Assembly: GCA_043821115.1 (NCBI GenBank)
Contig: JBDRDD010000024.1
Coordinates: 1-64,000 of the forward strand
Reading direction: 5' to 3'
DNA from: JBDRDD01 sp043821115
GTDB taxonomy: Bacteria; CAYTYR01; UBA6262; DAOVJB01
Length of the DNA: 64,000 nt
The position numbers and the translations under genes are program-made. Each line of letters starts with the position of its first letter. Positions within the stretch are counted from its first letter, which is position 1. Shown one piece after another: positions 1-9,257 of this stretch. The notes beneath the pieces were generated by a model. It was not told the origin of the DNA, ran no database searches, and saw nothing but the letters and a program-made list of their open reading frames with translations.

Positions 1-59
1 GGCTTTTATTTTGGTGTACCAAGAATCAACATATCCGTGTTTATCTGGTTCACACCACT

Positions 60-138
60 AGAAGAATGCAGAGGATGTTGGAAAAAAATCAAAAAATATG
101 TGCTCCTGGATTTTTCTTCCTGATCCTCTGCATCTTCT
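60..138 (+). promoter_or_regulatory. Long leader hairpin upstream of the first secreted-protein gene
   Basis: Positions 60-76 and 123-138 are inverted repeats (one extra base in the left arm). They enclose a second pair, 80-90 with 109-120, around an 18-base loop at 91-108. The result is one imperfect rod of about 79 bases that ends 45 bases before the AGGAGGTGA ribosome site. There is no T-run after it, so it is a poor terminator. A 5' mRNA stabiliser or leader control element is more likely, but that is inference. I see no clear promoter in 1-59. Confidence 0.55.
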
Positions 139-197
139 AAAAGAAAAGGACAAAAGCGATGAAAGTATATAATTTCAATCGAGAGGAGGTGAAAAAA

Positions 198-752
198 ATG
201 AAGAAGTTTATCGGAATTTTACTGGGTATTGTGTTAATGGTAGCAAGTGCCTCTATGGCAGATGCGTTGAATTACGGGTCAGTTACGCTAAGCGTTAGCG
301 TAAGCGGAGATCTTAGTATCTCCATAAGTCCTACCACCCATAGCTTTGGTGCATTAGCTCCTGGAACGCAGTCAGTTTCTACGGCTATTACAGTTACCAA
401 CGATTCTGTCGGATATCTAGAAACATACTGCTTTAAGGGCTTTAATGCTGGTGTGTGGACACTGGGTGCCACCCAGGGTGCTAACACCTATACGCTGGCC
501 GCAGCATTTCACGGTTCAGCTCCTTTAGCAGCAGCGTTTGGAGCAGAGGACCTCATGAAGAGCAGCGGATGGGATGATGTTAATGGAGATAAGGCTACAA
601 CTACGAAGTTCTCTATTGATGGAACTCAGACCGGAGCGAGTGTAAACCCGGGTCAGGCAAGAAGTCTGTATTTCAGGTTAGGTATGCCTAGCTCAAGTAC
701 TACAATGGGACCGCTCGATGTTACTGCTACGATTACAGCTATTCTGCCGTAA
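198..752 (+). CDS. Small secreted beta-sandwich surface protein
   Basis: A 184-residue exported protein. I start it at the ATG at 198, which has a near-perfect ribosome site (AGGAGGTGA at 184-192, 5 bases away); an upstream in-frame ATG at 159 has none. A clear Sec signal peptide covers about residues 1-23 (cleavage after ADA). The mature part is rich in Ser, Thr, Ala and Gly, with alternating hydrophobic strands and a motif of the form SISPTTHSFGALAPGT. The same pattern recurs in the last ~145 residues of the GH113 giant at 3145-8292: the FG/FP-x-L/I-x-PGT turn, a Trp about 50 residues later, and a V-x-P-x(3)-R-x-L-x-F segment. It has no sorting domain, lipobox or membrane anchor. The strong ribosome site and flanking mRNA hairpins suggest high expression. 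I do not recognise a named family; a WxL-like or fibre-type subunit is possible. Confidence 0.8.
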   Translation: MKKFIGILLGIVLMVASASMADALNYGSVTLSVSVSGDLSISISPTTHSFGALAPGTQSVSTAITVTNDSVGYLETYCFKGFNAGVWTLGATQGANTYTLAAAFHGSAPLAAAFGAEDLMKSSGWDDVNGDKATTTKFSIDGTQTGASVNPGQARSLYFRLGMPSSSTTMGPLDVTATITAILP

Positions 753-770
753 GAAGACTGTAAAGATTAT

Positions 771-821
771 CTCGAGGTGGCTGTCTCTCTTTCCCTTAAG
801 GCAGGGGAGATAGCCACCGAG
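771..821 (+). other. Stable hairpin after the small secreted-protein gene
   Basis: GGTGGCT (776-782) pairs with AGCCACC (812-818). The stem is extended by TCTC/GAGA inside and CTC/GAG outside, giving about 14-15 pairs around a 19-base loop. No U-run follows, so this is a weak candidate for an intrinsic terminator and may instead protect the 3' end of the upstream message. The rest of 753-952 shows only the promoter element described next. Confidence 0.5.
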
Positions 822-906
822 AGTGAAAACTCTTCCTCCTCGGAGAATATAACGAAGGTGGAATGTCTAAGGCATCTTTTTATTTAAATAAAAATGATAA
901 TTAAGG

Positions 907-912
907 TATAAT
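907..912 (+). promoter_or_regulatory. Candidate -10 box before the Ig-like protein gene
   Basis: A perfect TATAAT lies 41 bases before the TTG start at 953. The matching -35 region (about 884-889, TTAAAT) is poor, so this is only a candidate. It would begin the transcript for 953-8292. Confidence 0.35.
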
Positions 913-952
913 TAAACCATAAATATATAAAAACTTTATAAGGAGGAGTGAA

Positions 953-1885
953 TTGTTAACACGCAAAAATGTAAAAGAAAGGATTCTCTGGGCAATTATA
1001 TTATTAGTACTAAGTATTATGCTGGGCGTCCAGGATGCCACAGCCAAAGCGGGTCTTTCAACATCATGGGGAGAGGTGATCCTTCGAAACGTAGCAATAG
1101 GGCAGTCATATAACACCAGGGAGCTGTTGAACCTGCCTCTTAGGGTAACCAACAACGGAGATATAGACTTGGAGATACAGGCAGAGATCCTGGCACCTTC
1201 GGAAGTGTCTCTCAAGGATGATTATGAAGTCATCCCATCTACCTCCTGGATAAAGCTTGGTCAGGAATATTTTAATATAGGACCCCAGGAAAGCGCAGTT
1301 ACGGATGTAATTATCACCATTCCGGATGATGAAAAGTATTTAGGCAAGAAGTACCAGTTCCATATATATACCCACAGTGTCGGGTCAATAGGTTTTATGG
1401 GACTGGGTCTTATGAGCAGGGTACTTCTGAACATAGCGCCTGTAAGGGCGGATGTAACTCCAGAAGAGATTAGCAAGCTTAAAGCCAATCTCAATTTCAG
1501 CGTCAACCCGCCTGCACTGCGCATACATGATGTAGAGATAGGGAAAAAGTATGATATTAAAAAACTCGCGGGTAAGGAATTCAAGATAATAAACCCGAAC
1601 GAGGAAAAGTTTACATATAAGATTACGAGTATAGACCCAAAGAAAACAGTGATAAAGCCTCCAGAGGATTTCGAGATATGTCCGGATCCTTCGTTTCTGA
1701 AGATCTCAAAGGAAACTGTACAGGTAGCAAGTGATGAGATCAAGAAAATAAAGATGAGCCTTGAAATACCTGATAAAGAGGAATACAAGAATAAAAAGTA
1801 TATGTTCGTGATATATACCGAGGTAATGGAGCAGGATATACCGGTAGGGAAATACAACATGGTGTATATCACGACTAAGGAATAA
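953..1885 (+). CDS. Secreted protein with two tandem Ig-like domains
   Basis: A 310-residue protein that starts at TTG, 6 bases after a strong AGGAGG (941-946). Residues ~1-32 are a signal peptide ending ATA. The mature protein is an internal duplication: domain A (~45-160) and domain B (~190-305). Both share I-G-x(2)-Y-x(3)-x-L at the start, a central (Y/F)E-x-x-P-x-x-S block, IPD-x-E-x-Y-x-x-KKY, and a hydrophobic final strand. The single such domain of the protein at 8356-9126 also matches, including YEVIP...SWI and IPDDE..LGK(K/R)YQ. It has no sorting domain and no catalytic motif. It lies 17 bases before the next gene, apparently in one transcript. Role unknown; the arrangement suggests a structural or partner protein for the large surface hydrolase. 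Confidence 0.85.
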   Translation: MLTRKNVKERILWAIILLVLSIMLGVQDATAKAGLSTSWGEVILRNVAIGQSYNTRELLNLPLRVTNNGDIDLEIQAEILAPSEVSLKDDYEVIPSTSWIKLGQEYFNIGPQESAVTDVIITIPDDEKYLGKKYQFHIYTHSVGSIGFMGLGLMSRVLLNIAPVRADVTPEEISKLKANLNFSVNPPALRIHDVEIGKKYDIKKLAGKEFKIINPNEEKFTYKITSIDPKKTVIKPPEDFEICPDPSFLKISKETVQVASDEIKKIKMSLEIPDKEEYKNKKYMFVIYTEVMEQDIPVGKYNMVYITTKE

Positions 1886-1902
1886 AAAGAGAAGGGAGAA
1901 AC

Positions 1903-3120
1903 ATGCCGCACAGCATTGTAAAAGGACAAATGAATATCTTCGCTAAAATAGGCATCGTGTCTATTGCGGGGATATTTTTGTCTTCTTTACTTCTTAATGC
2001 ATCTTTTGCGGTTGAAGAGGACCTGACTGATAGTATCCTGGTAACGGTCACTATGGATATAAACCCTCCTGTAATAGAGCATATACCCGAGAGGCTTGTG
2101 AACATAGTGGGCAACAAGATAGTACTTAGTGCCACAATCACAGAGGACAGGGAACTTGTTTCAGCGCATCTGTTCTATAAAGCTCATTCCGCCAGTCAAT
2201 ACAACGAGGTGGATGTTTCCCTGAGTAATGTGACACGACACGAACTTACTGTTTCTATTCCCCGGGAGATCGTGACGCCCGACGGCGTGGACTATTATAT
2301 TACCGCTATTGACTCAGCAGGGAGCCCTGGTTGTTTCTCCGGAGCCGGTTACACAAGGGGTATACCATCACCGGTGGAACCCATAGAGATAGAAGTAAAT
2401 CCTACAATCGTTGGAGTAACTGTAGATTCCGAGGGCGGTACGGTTGCTCTCAGAGATGCGAATCCCACGGACGGGACTACACAGCTTGTAATACCCAAAG
2501 GCGCATTATCATCTTCCAAAGAGATCGTGATAAGCCAGATATACAACGTTGACACCGTGCCTGCGGGCGGCGGTGCGGCATTATCAAAAGAGCCCGTTTC
2601 AGCATATGAATTCATTCCTGATAAACTTATTTTCAATAAACCATCTACACTCAGCCTGCTATATTTCGACCTGGATTCTGACGGATACGTTGACGGTACT
2701 TCCGTACGCGAGGAAACACTTCGCATATTCTGGTGGGACGGGTTCGCATGGCGCTATGTCGGCGGTGAAGTGGATGCATTGACAAATACCGTAACAAGTG
2801 AAATTATGCATTTCTGCATATATGCGCTGTTTCCGGCACGAGAGCTCGCGGCAGGTGACTATCGTCCGAATAACAAGATCATCACCCCGGCTACGGCTGA
2901 CGGCATAAACGACGTTGCCGAATTTAACGGCCTGCAGGGCAAGAATATAGAGATCAAGATTTTCGATGTCACAGGAAAGAAGATAAGAACAATTAATTCA
3001 GAACCTTACCAGTGGGATGGAAGGAATGACGAGGAGCGTCTGGTTGAAGGCGGAGTTTATATTTATCAGTTTGAGGTGGACGGGGAATTAATAAGTGGCA
3101 TAATAGCCGTAGCGAAGTAA
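1903..3120 (+). CDS. Secreted protein with ZU5-like region and T9SS-like sorting domain
   Basis: A 405-residue exported protein. The signal peptide ends near residue 36 (SFA). Residues ~50-140 look like an Ig-like domain that begins DINPPVIEHIPERLVNIVG. Residues ~170-290 resemble a ZU5/autoproteolytic-type beta-region (EGGTV...LVIPKGALSSSKEI). The last ~85 residues are a FlgD-like/gliding-motility C-terminal domain: TPATADGINDVAEF, then IKIFDVTGKKIRTI, YQWDGRNDEERLVEGGVYIY and a final AVAK. This ending is almost the same as in the protein at 8356-9126. Domains of this class act as T9SS sorting signals in Bacteroidota; use here is inferred. The ribosome site GGGAG precedes the ATG. It sits between the tandem Ig-like protein and the giant hydrolase. 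Confidence 0.85.
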   Translation: MPHSIVKGQMNIFAKIGIVSIAGIFLSSLLLNASFAVEEDLTDSILVTVTMDINPPVIEHIPERLVNIVGNKIVLSATITEDRELVSAHLFYKAHSASQYNEVDVSLSNVTRHELTVSIPREIVTPDGVDYYITAIDSAGSPGCFSGAGYTRGIPSPVEPIEIEVNPTIVGVTVDSEGGTVALRDANPTDGTTQLVIPKGALSSSKEIVISQIYNVDTVPAGGGAALSKEPVSAYEFIPDKLIFNKPSTLSLLYFDLDSDGYVDGTSVREETLRIFWWDGFAWRYVGGEVDALTNTVTSEIMHFCIYALFPARELAAGDYRPNNKIITPATADGINDVAEFNGLQGKNIEIKIFDVTGKKIRTINSEPYQWDGRNDEERLVEGGVYIYQFEVDGELISGIIAVAK

Positions 3121-3144
3121 TACATTATTTAAGGGTCGGTGAAT

Positions 3145-6100
3145 ATGGTACGACAAATGCGAGACAAAACAATCATATCGGTAATGTGCTTAAGCATAGT
3201 CTGTATATTTATGTCATTTGAGGCCTTTGCCGATACCACTCTGTATGATTTCGAGTCAGGAGTGCAAGGTTGGATACCTCAGACATATATAGACAGCCAG
3301 GCTTGTACATCTGTGGCACAGTCCGCCGCTCAAAAACAGCAGGGGAGCTATTCGCTGATAATGAACATGGACTTAGTAGGCGGTGATGCTAATAAGAGCA
3401 AAGGAGAATCTTTTGTTGACCGCGGTGATGTGGATCTTATCGATTTAAATGGTGTTCCTTTCAATATATACGTCTATTGTCCTACGGGTTCAGATGGTGG
3501 AAATCCCAGTAACGCAAACGGTATGCAGATATTCTTTAAAGATAACACGTGGAAAAGCTGGTACGGTCCGTGGCAGAGCATAGGCAACAGTCTTACCTGG
3601 TATGATATTCTTATGGGAAGCTGGAACGAGCTTGCAGTGACTCTCGGAACTACGGCGCCCTCTTACATGGACAGCGGATTTGACTATTCAAATATAAGAA
3701 TTATAGGTATAAAGATGGCTACAGGCAGTGGTTCAACCTCTACATACGCCGGTCCTGTATATCTTGATTATGCGCATACTGTTGGAGCCGATACCACGCC
3801 TCCGGCACCGCCCAGCAGTATATCTGTCAGTGATCCGGGAACCGGGGGGACGCTCAATATTTTCTGGACAAACCCCACAGATCCTGATTTCAATCACGTT
3901 CATATCTACAGGTCTACATCAAGCGGTACGCTGGGAAGCCTCATAGCGGACAACCAGACCGGGACAACATATCAGAATACAGGGCTTACCAACGGTACTG
4001 TTTACTACTACACTCTCCGAAGTGTTGATACCACAGGAAACGAATCAACCAACACCGACCAGTATTCAGCCGCACCCAGCGCATCAGGCGGGGACGGCAC
4101 CACGTTCTACGATTTCGAGGACGGGACCGTACAGGGCTGGTCTTTGCAGGGAGCCACGGGGCTTTCAAATTCAACCACCCGTGCTCATAGTGGCAGCCGT
4201 TCTATAAAGTTCAATGTACCCACGAGTATAGGATTGCTTGGTTTGGGTGGCACAGGATATGTAGTAGCAGAATCGGATGAGAGCCCATTCCCATACCTCG
4301 ATCTTAACCCTTATGATACGGTGAGTGCGTGGATATATCTTGAACCAGGCATTAGCATACCTGGCGACAGTCCCATTGATGCACTCATGACAATGAACAC
4401 ACAGACAGGGTTCTACAGGGGGGACAGTACCGCGATACAGATTTCGAATGCGAGCGTAGGCATGTGGCATAAACTCACCTATGATCTTATCGCAGATACG
4501 TATACCAACAAGTACCGCACGACAAGAATAGCCGTAAGGCTTGAAGGCGGCGGGGGAATGAGCGGGAGCGCTGATCTCTATATAGACTTTGTCAGAGGTA
4601 ACGGGAATGTAACACCTCCCGGGCCTCCTACAGGTATATCAGCGGTTGATGCTACCACGGGACAAAGAATAAACCTTGTATGGACCAACCCGGGCGATGC
4701 TGATTTTGCCCACATTCACATTTATCGTTCCACCACCAGCGGTGTTCTGGGGTCACTTGTTCATGACAATGTGCCTGGAACAAGCTTTGCCGATACAGGC
4801 CTCACTGATTATCAAATGTACTACTACACCGTGCGCAGTGCTGATACAGGTGGTAATGAATCCACAAATACCACCCAGTATTCCGCAGCACCCACGGGAA
4901 ATGATACGACACCTCCGGGTCTTCCTTTCAACATTGATATCTTTGATCCTGCAACAGGCGGAACATTGGACCATGTATGGACCAATCCGTCGGATGTGGA
5001 TTTCAACCATATACACATCTACAGAAGCACTCAAGGCGGGGTCACAGGTCCTTTGATAGCGGATAATATAACAGGCAACACATACCAGGATACAGGGCTA
5101 ACTAATGGGCAGTTGTACTATTACAGTTATCAGAGCGTTGATGATGTTGGTAACGCATCAGGCTATACAAGTCAATATTCACAGACTCCCACTGGGGGAG
5201 ATACAACACCTCCGGCACCGCCCAGCAACATAAATGTGGTTGATCCACAAACAGGTGGGCAGCTTAACCTGTCGTGGACCAACCCGGGGGATGCTGATTT
5301 TAACCATGTTCATATCTACCGGTCTACGTCCAGTGGTGTTTTAGGTGCACTCGTTCATGATAACGTGACCGGGACGAGTAAATCGGATACTGGTTTGGTA
5401 AACGGACAGATATATTACTACACACTTCGCAGTGTTGATGATTCTAATAACGAATCAACCAATACAGACCAGAATTCCGGGACACCGACAATAGTATCAA
5501 GCGGGATGCTCTATGATTTTGAAGATGGCACCACACAGTCCTGGACCAACGATACGACCGCTTTCTATGAGGATAATCTTGGAACTCCTTCCAATTCTAC
5601 CAGCCGTGCACATGACGGAAGCAGAAGTCTTGTATATCCACTTGATCTGACGGATAAGGACACTACCAGTGGGGGAATCAATGATGTAGGTCGTATACAG
5701 CCAGCCGTTGCACTTAATTTAAGTACAGAAGCCGGTATGACTATGTATGCATACATTCCAGCTGATATACAGGTACCTCCTGAGTATCCGCTTCAGGCTC
5801 AGTTATATATCAAAACAGGTGTTTCATGGACATGGTATAACGGAAATACCCAGAACATGGTAAAAGGACACTGGACCAGATTAACTATTGATTTCTCGTC
5901 AGCTGAATATCCTGCAGGTCCTGTAGCAAATATTAACAGCATCCGTGAGGTTGGTATACATGTATTCGGTGCGGCTCCCGGAAAGGGTGGTACCACTATA
6001 TACGTAGACAGTGTTGAAGCTGGGCTAGGAAGCGATCAAAGTGCTCCGAATGCGCCAAGCGGGCTTTTTGCAAATGATGCTGCTAGCGGAAATCAAATAA

Positions 6101-8292
6101 ATCTAAGCTGGAGCCACAACAGTGAGGGGGATCTGGCATACTATAAGATATATCGCTCTCATTCAAGCGGTTCTCTAGGAAGCAAAAAATTCATAACAAT
6201 AGTAAATACAGGAACGAATTCATACAATGATACTTCCGTGGTGAACGGCATAAATTATTATTACCAGCTTACAGCCGTTGATACAAGCAGCAATGAAAGT
6301 GGCAGTTCTGGTGAGGACAGTGTCCAGCCTAGCGGTGGAGCAGAGCTTGATTTTAACATGAAAGGTGTCCAGTACACAACATGGGAAACCGACTATTATT
6401 CCTCTAGTGATTCAGAAGCATCACTTGATGATCTAAAAAGTACCGGCGCCAATTACGTGGGTGTGCTTGTTACATGGTATATGGATAACAAGAATTCCAA
6501 CACGATCTATTCCGAGCCTACAAAAACCCCCACAGATGCATCGGTGATTGATGCTATCAATGATATACATGCACGGGGCATGAACGTAATGCTGAAGCCT
6601 CATATTGACTGTATGAACGGGGACTGGAGAGGGTATATAGACCCTTCAGACGTATCAGGATGGTTCACTGAATACAGCAATTTTATCACCCATTTTGCGC
6701 AAATAGCCGAGAATAACGGAGTCGAACTCTTCAGTATAGGTTGTGAATTTAAGAATATGAGCCAGGTAAAGTATCTCTCCTACTGGAATACTGTCATAAG
6801 TAACGTACGGACAGCTTATGCAGGACCTATCGTTTACGCAGCTAACAGCTCCGGTGAAAAAGACGAAATATCAACAGTAGGTTTCTGGGACCAGATGGAC
6901 TATGCGGGCCTGGATATTTACCTTCCGCTTACTGATTCCAGCAGTCCCAGTGTTGATGACTTAAAACGTGCCTGGACGAGTAATAAAGATGGAAACAACT
7001 GGGTGCAGAACATCACCGATTGGCAGGCATATATCAATAAACCGGTGATCATTACAGAAATAGGATATCAAAGTGCTTCGGGAACTAATATAACTCCATG
7101 GTGGGTTGACAGCCCAACAGTTGATTTAAGCGAACAACAGGACTGCTACGAAGTAGCCTTCCAGGTATGGAACAACAAGAGCTGGATGCAGGGATGGTTT
7201 ACCTGGGATTGGTCTCCTTGGCAGAATGCCGGAGGACCTTTTGACACAGGATTTACACCTCAGAATAAACCGGCACTTGACACTCTGACCACGTGGTATG
7301 GTGGAGAACAGATAAGACCGTTCTATGATTTTGAGGATGCGACGACACAGGGTTGGGTTAATGATACCAGCGGTGATTACATAGATAATCTCGGCACACC
7401 AGTAAATTCCACCGCTTATTCCAAGACAGGCAGCCGTTCTATAGCATATCCGCTTAATCTCGATAACAAAACAGACGGTGCTATAAATGACGCTGGATAT
7501 GTAAGTCCTATACCGGCTAAAGATCTTAGCGGGTACACAGGAATAAAGATGTATGTATATATTCCGGCAGGTGCAAATATAGATCCCGGTACGCCACTTG
7601 GTGCCACAGTTTATGTCAAGACAGGTGGCCAGAGGGATTATTTCGAAAGTAATTCCGTCCAGGCAGTATTTCCTGGGGTAGCTAGGGAAATAAATCTGGA
7701 TTTCTCCTCAGCTAAGGACGGAGCAGGTCAGCCGGATCAGACAGTGACTAATACTCAGAAGATACGTGAGATAGGGATACATATAGGCGGGGCAGAGACC
7801 AGTAGTGGTATGACTACTATATACATCGATACTGTTGCAGCAGGAGGAGAGGGCGATATTCTTGGTATTTCACTTAGTCCGGATGCTTATACCTTCCCGG
7901 CTATAGAACCGGGTACATCATTCATAGCTGCTGTGCAAATAATTATCGAGAATTCGGGAAATGTGACATCCAACTATTATATCCAGTGTGCTAATTCAGA
8001 TCCGAAAGGCTGGACTCCTTCAAATACATCTCCTGCCCTGCATGAATTCGTGCTTAACGCTCAGTTTAACTCCGTTCAACCCGTAGGTTTTGTTGAAGCA
8101 AACCATGCTCTTATAACCAGTCCTGTACTTTCAAGTGTGTCGAAATTTGCCGGAGACCAGACTGGTATAAATGTGGCACCTGACGGTGTAAGGGACCTGT
8201 GGTTTGAATTCAATGCCCCTCTTGTTGATTCAGGGGACGATTATCTGATCCAGACAATTCCTGTTGTCATAACAACAGAGATGGCACCATAA
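3145..8292 (+). CDS. Giant secreted GH113 hydrolase with Fn3 and CBM-like modules
   Basis: I start it at the ATG at 3145 (1715 residues); a GTG at 3139 is also possible. The following positions are counted from that GTG. Signal peptide ~1-32, CBM-like jelly-roll ~38-215, Fn3 ~218-312, CBM-like ~322-490, three Fn3 ~491-784, CBM-like ~790-963, Fn3 ~965-1066, GH113 barrel ~1071-1388, CBM-like ~1395-1570, terminal beta-domain ~1574-1717. The barrel has the family signature LKPHID..NGDWRGYI, an acid/base Glu in IGCEF (E1203) and a nucleophile Glu in ITEIGY (E1307). GH113 enzymes are mainly endo-beta-1,4-mannanases. Unlike the other exported GH113 proteins here, it lacks a T9SS-like sorting domain. 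Its last domain resembles the small protein at 198-752 instead. It follows the preceding gene by under 30 bases. Confidence 0.9.
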   Translation: MVRQMRDKTIISVMCLSIVCIFMSFEAFADTTLYDFESGVQGWIPQTYIDSQACTSVAQSAAQKQQGSYSLIMNMDLVGGDANKSKGESFVDRGDVDLIDLNGVPFNIYVYCPTGSDGGNPSNANGMQIFFKDNTWKSWYGPWQSIGNSLTWYDILMGSWNELAVTLGTTAPSYMDSGFDYSNIRIIGIKMATGSGSTSTYAGPVYLDYAHTVGADTTPPAPPSSISVSDPGTGGTLNIFWTNPTDPDFNHVHIYRSTSSGTLGSLIADNQTGTTYQNTGLTNGTVYYYTLRSVDTTGNESTNTDQYSAAPSASGGDGTTFYDFEDGTVQGWSLQGATGLSNSTTRAHSGSRSIKFNVPTSIGLLGLGGTGYVVAESDESPFPYLDLNPYDTVSAWIYLEPGISIPGDSPIDALMTMNTQTGFYRGDSTAIQISNASVGMWHKLTYDLIADTYTNKYRTTRIAVRLEGGGGMSGSADLYIDFVRGNGNVTPPGPPTGISAVDATTGQRINLVWTNPGDADFAHIHIYRSTTSGVLGSLVHDNVPGTSFADTGLTDYQMYYYTVRSADTGGNESTNTTQYSAAPTGNDTTPPGLPFNIDIFDPATGGTLDHVWTNPSDVDFNHIHIYRSTQGGVTGPLIADNITGNTYQDTGLTNGQLYYYSYQSVDDVGNASGYTSQYSQTPTGGDTTPPAPPSNINVVDPQTGGQLNLSWTNPGDADFNHVHIYRSTSSGVLGALVHDNVTGTSKSDTGLVNGQIYYYTLRSVDDSNNESTNTDQNSGTPTIVSSGMLYDFEDGTTQSWTNDTTAFYEDNLGTPSNSTSRAHDGSRSLVYPLDLTDKDTTSGGINDVGRIQPAVALNLSTEAGMTMYAYIPADIQVPPEYPLQAQLYIKTGVSWTWYNGNTQNMVKGHWTRLTIDFSSAEYPAGPVANINSIREVGIHVFGAAPGKGGTTIYVDSVEAGLGSDQSAPNAPSGLFANDAASGNQINLSWSHNSEGDLAYYKIYRSHSSGSLGSKKFITIVNTGTNSYNDTSVVNGINYYYQLTAVDTSSNESGSSGEDSVQPSGGAELDFNMKGVQYTTWETDYYSSSDSEASLDDLKSTGANYVGVLVTWYMDNKNSNTIYSEPTKTPTDASVIDAINDIHARGMNVMLKPHIDCMNGDWRGYIDPSDVSGWFTEYSNFITHFAQIAENNGVELFSIGCEFKNMSQVKYLSYWNTVISNVRTAYAGPIVYAANSSGEKDEISTVGFWDQMDYAGLDIYLPLTDSSSPSVDDLKRAWTSNKDGNNWVQNITDWQAYINKPVIITEIGYQSASGTNITPWWVDSPTVDLSEQQDCYEVAFQVWNNKSWMQGWFTWDWSPWQNAGGPFDTGFTPQNKPALDTLTTWYGGEQIRPFYDFEDATTQGWVNDTSGDYIDNLGTPVNSTAYSKTGSRSIAYPLNLDNKTDGAINDAGYVSPIPAKDLSGYTGIKMYVYIPAGANIDPGTPLGATVYVKTGGQRDYFESNSVQAVFPGVAREINLDFSSAKDGAGQPDQTVTNTQKIREIGIHIGGAETSSGMTTIYIDTVAAGGEGDILGISLSPDAYTFPAIEPGTSFIAAVQIIIENSGNVTSNYYIQCANSDPKGWTPSNTSPALHEFVLNAQFNSVQPVGFVEANHALITSPVLSSVSKFAGDQTGINVAPDGVRDLWFEFNAPLVDSGDDYLIQTIPVVITTEMAP

Positions 8293-8316
8293 TACATAAA
8301 TTGTATTTGTTATGCT

Positions 8317-8346
8317 ACAGGGAAAACCTTCCGGTTTTCCCTGTTT
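8317..8346 (+). terminator. Perfect 12-bp hairpin after the giant hydrolase gene
   Basis: ACAGGGAAAACC (8317-8328) and GGTTTTCCCTGT (8333-8344) pair perfectly around a 4-base loop, followed by a short T-run broken by A. It may terminate most transcripts after the giant gene and so reduce expression of 8356-9126, whose ribosome site begins about 8 bases later. Confidence 0.6.
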
Positions 8347-8355
8347 ATATATGGG

Positions 8356-9126
8356 GTGGTTAAAATTAGCGTAAAAAATATTTTTCTTATCGTGATTATT
8401 ATAAACCTTTCATTTGTGGTATTGGCAGAGGGGGACGGCATCCAGACTACCACGGCAAAGGTTTTTGTTGATGAGCTTCTTATAGGTCGTTCGTATAGGG
8501 TGAGCGAAGAGGATGTGCAGGTACAAACGCTCGATGGATATGTGTGGACTACTAATGTTTTTCTCACTCTTACCAATACGTCCCTTATTCCCAAGGATAT
8601 ACGTGTGGTGAATCTGCCCTTTGATACGCCGGATGAGGGATATGAAGTAATACCAGATGTGTCATGGATAAGACCCGAAAACAGGCTTTTCAGTGAGGTC
8701 GGTACCGGCGAGACAGTATACACGGAGATCCTTGTCAGCATACCTGATGATGAAGAGCATCTGGGGAAGAGGTACCAGGCAAAGCTTCTTTCATACATAG
8801 ATTACGGAATGTATCTAGGGGTAGGGGTTATAAGCAAGGTATATCTGCATATTGCGGGCGAGAGAAAACTCTCCAGATATTGTCCTAAGCGCTCAATTCT
8901 CACTCCTAACAGGGACGGTATTAACGATTACGTGTTTTTTGACGGTTTCCCCGATACTATAAAAATCTACGATGTTACGGGTAGGAGGATAAAAACAATC
9001 CACGGTCCGCCCTACAGATGGGACGGAAGAAACGACGAAGAGCGCTTCGTGGAGGCTGGTGTATACATTTACCAGTTTGATGTAGAAGGTTCTCTTATCA
9101 GCGGTGTTGTTGCGGTTGCGCGGTAA
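8356..9126 (+). CDS. Secreted Ig-like protein with T9SS-like sorting domain
   Basis: 256 residues from the GTG at 8356. A signal peptide (~1-25) ends VLA. Residues ~35-160 are one Ig-like domain homologous to both halves of the protein at 953-1885 (YEVIPDVSWI, then IPDDEEHLGKRYQ). Residues ~175-256 are a FlgD-like C-terminal sorting domain with TPNRDGINDYVFF, YRWDGRNDEERFVEAGVYIY and a terminal AVAR, nearly the same as that of 1903-3120. The start is uncertain: GTG at 8356 overlaps the only ribosome site (GGGGTGG, 8353-8359), which would fit better with the ATT at 8365. The protein combines the partner-type Ig domain with a sorting tail, so it could tether the sorting-domain-free giant enzyme at the surface; that is a hypothesis. 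Confidence 0.85.
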   Translation: MVKISVKNIFLIVIIINLSFVVLAEGDGIQTTTAKVFVDELLIGRSYRVSEEDVQVQTLDGYVWTTNVFLTLTNTSLIPKDIRVVNLPFDTPDEGYEVIPDVSWIRPENRLFSEVGTGETVYTEILVSIPDDEEHLGKRYQAKLLSYIDYGMYLGVGVISKVYLHIAGERKLSRYCPKRSILTPNRDGINDYVFFDGFPDTIKIYDVTGRRIKTIHGPPYRWDGRNDEERFVEAGVYIYQFDVEGSLISGVVAVAR

Positions 9127-9195
9127 AATATTTACTATATTCAGGTTTCTTGCGGAATAAGCACCCTATATAGGCGTTGTATCCCATATTTTTCC

Positions 9196-9224
9196 TTGCT
9201 AAAAAAAAGGCTTTATGATATATT
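9196..9224 (+). promoter_or_regulatory. Candidate sigma70 promoter of the mannan enzyme operon
   Basis: TTGCTA (9196-9201) and TATATT (9219-9224) are separated by 17 bases. They lie 33 bases before the ATG at 9258, in an AT-rich stretch. The rest of 9127-9257 shows nothing else that I can name. Confidence 0.4.
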
Positions 9225-9257
9225 ATATAAAAGTAATATATTGCAATGGGGTGATGT

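Noticed and set aside
1261..1929. 222-codon open frame on the minus strand
   Set aside because: It is antisense to the Ig-like protein gene, has no ribosome site, and its product shows no family features; the + strand gene explains the openness. The same holds for the other minus-strand frames of 60-250 codons.
3790..6335. Regular DNA repeats that could suggest a CRISPR or satellite array
   Set aside because: Spacing (~290 bases) and in-frame conservation show Fn3 protein modules; there are no short identical repeats with unique spacers.
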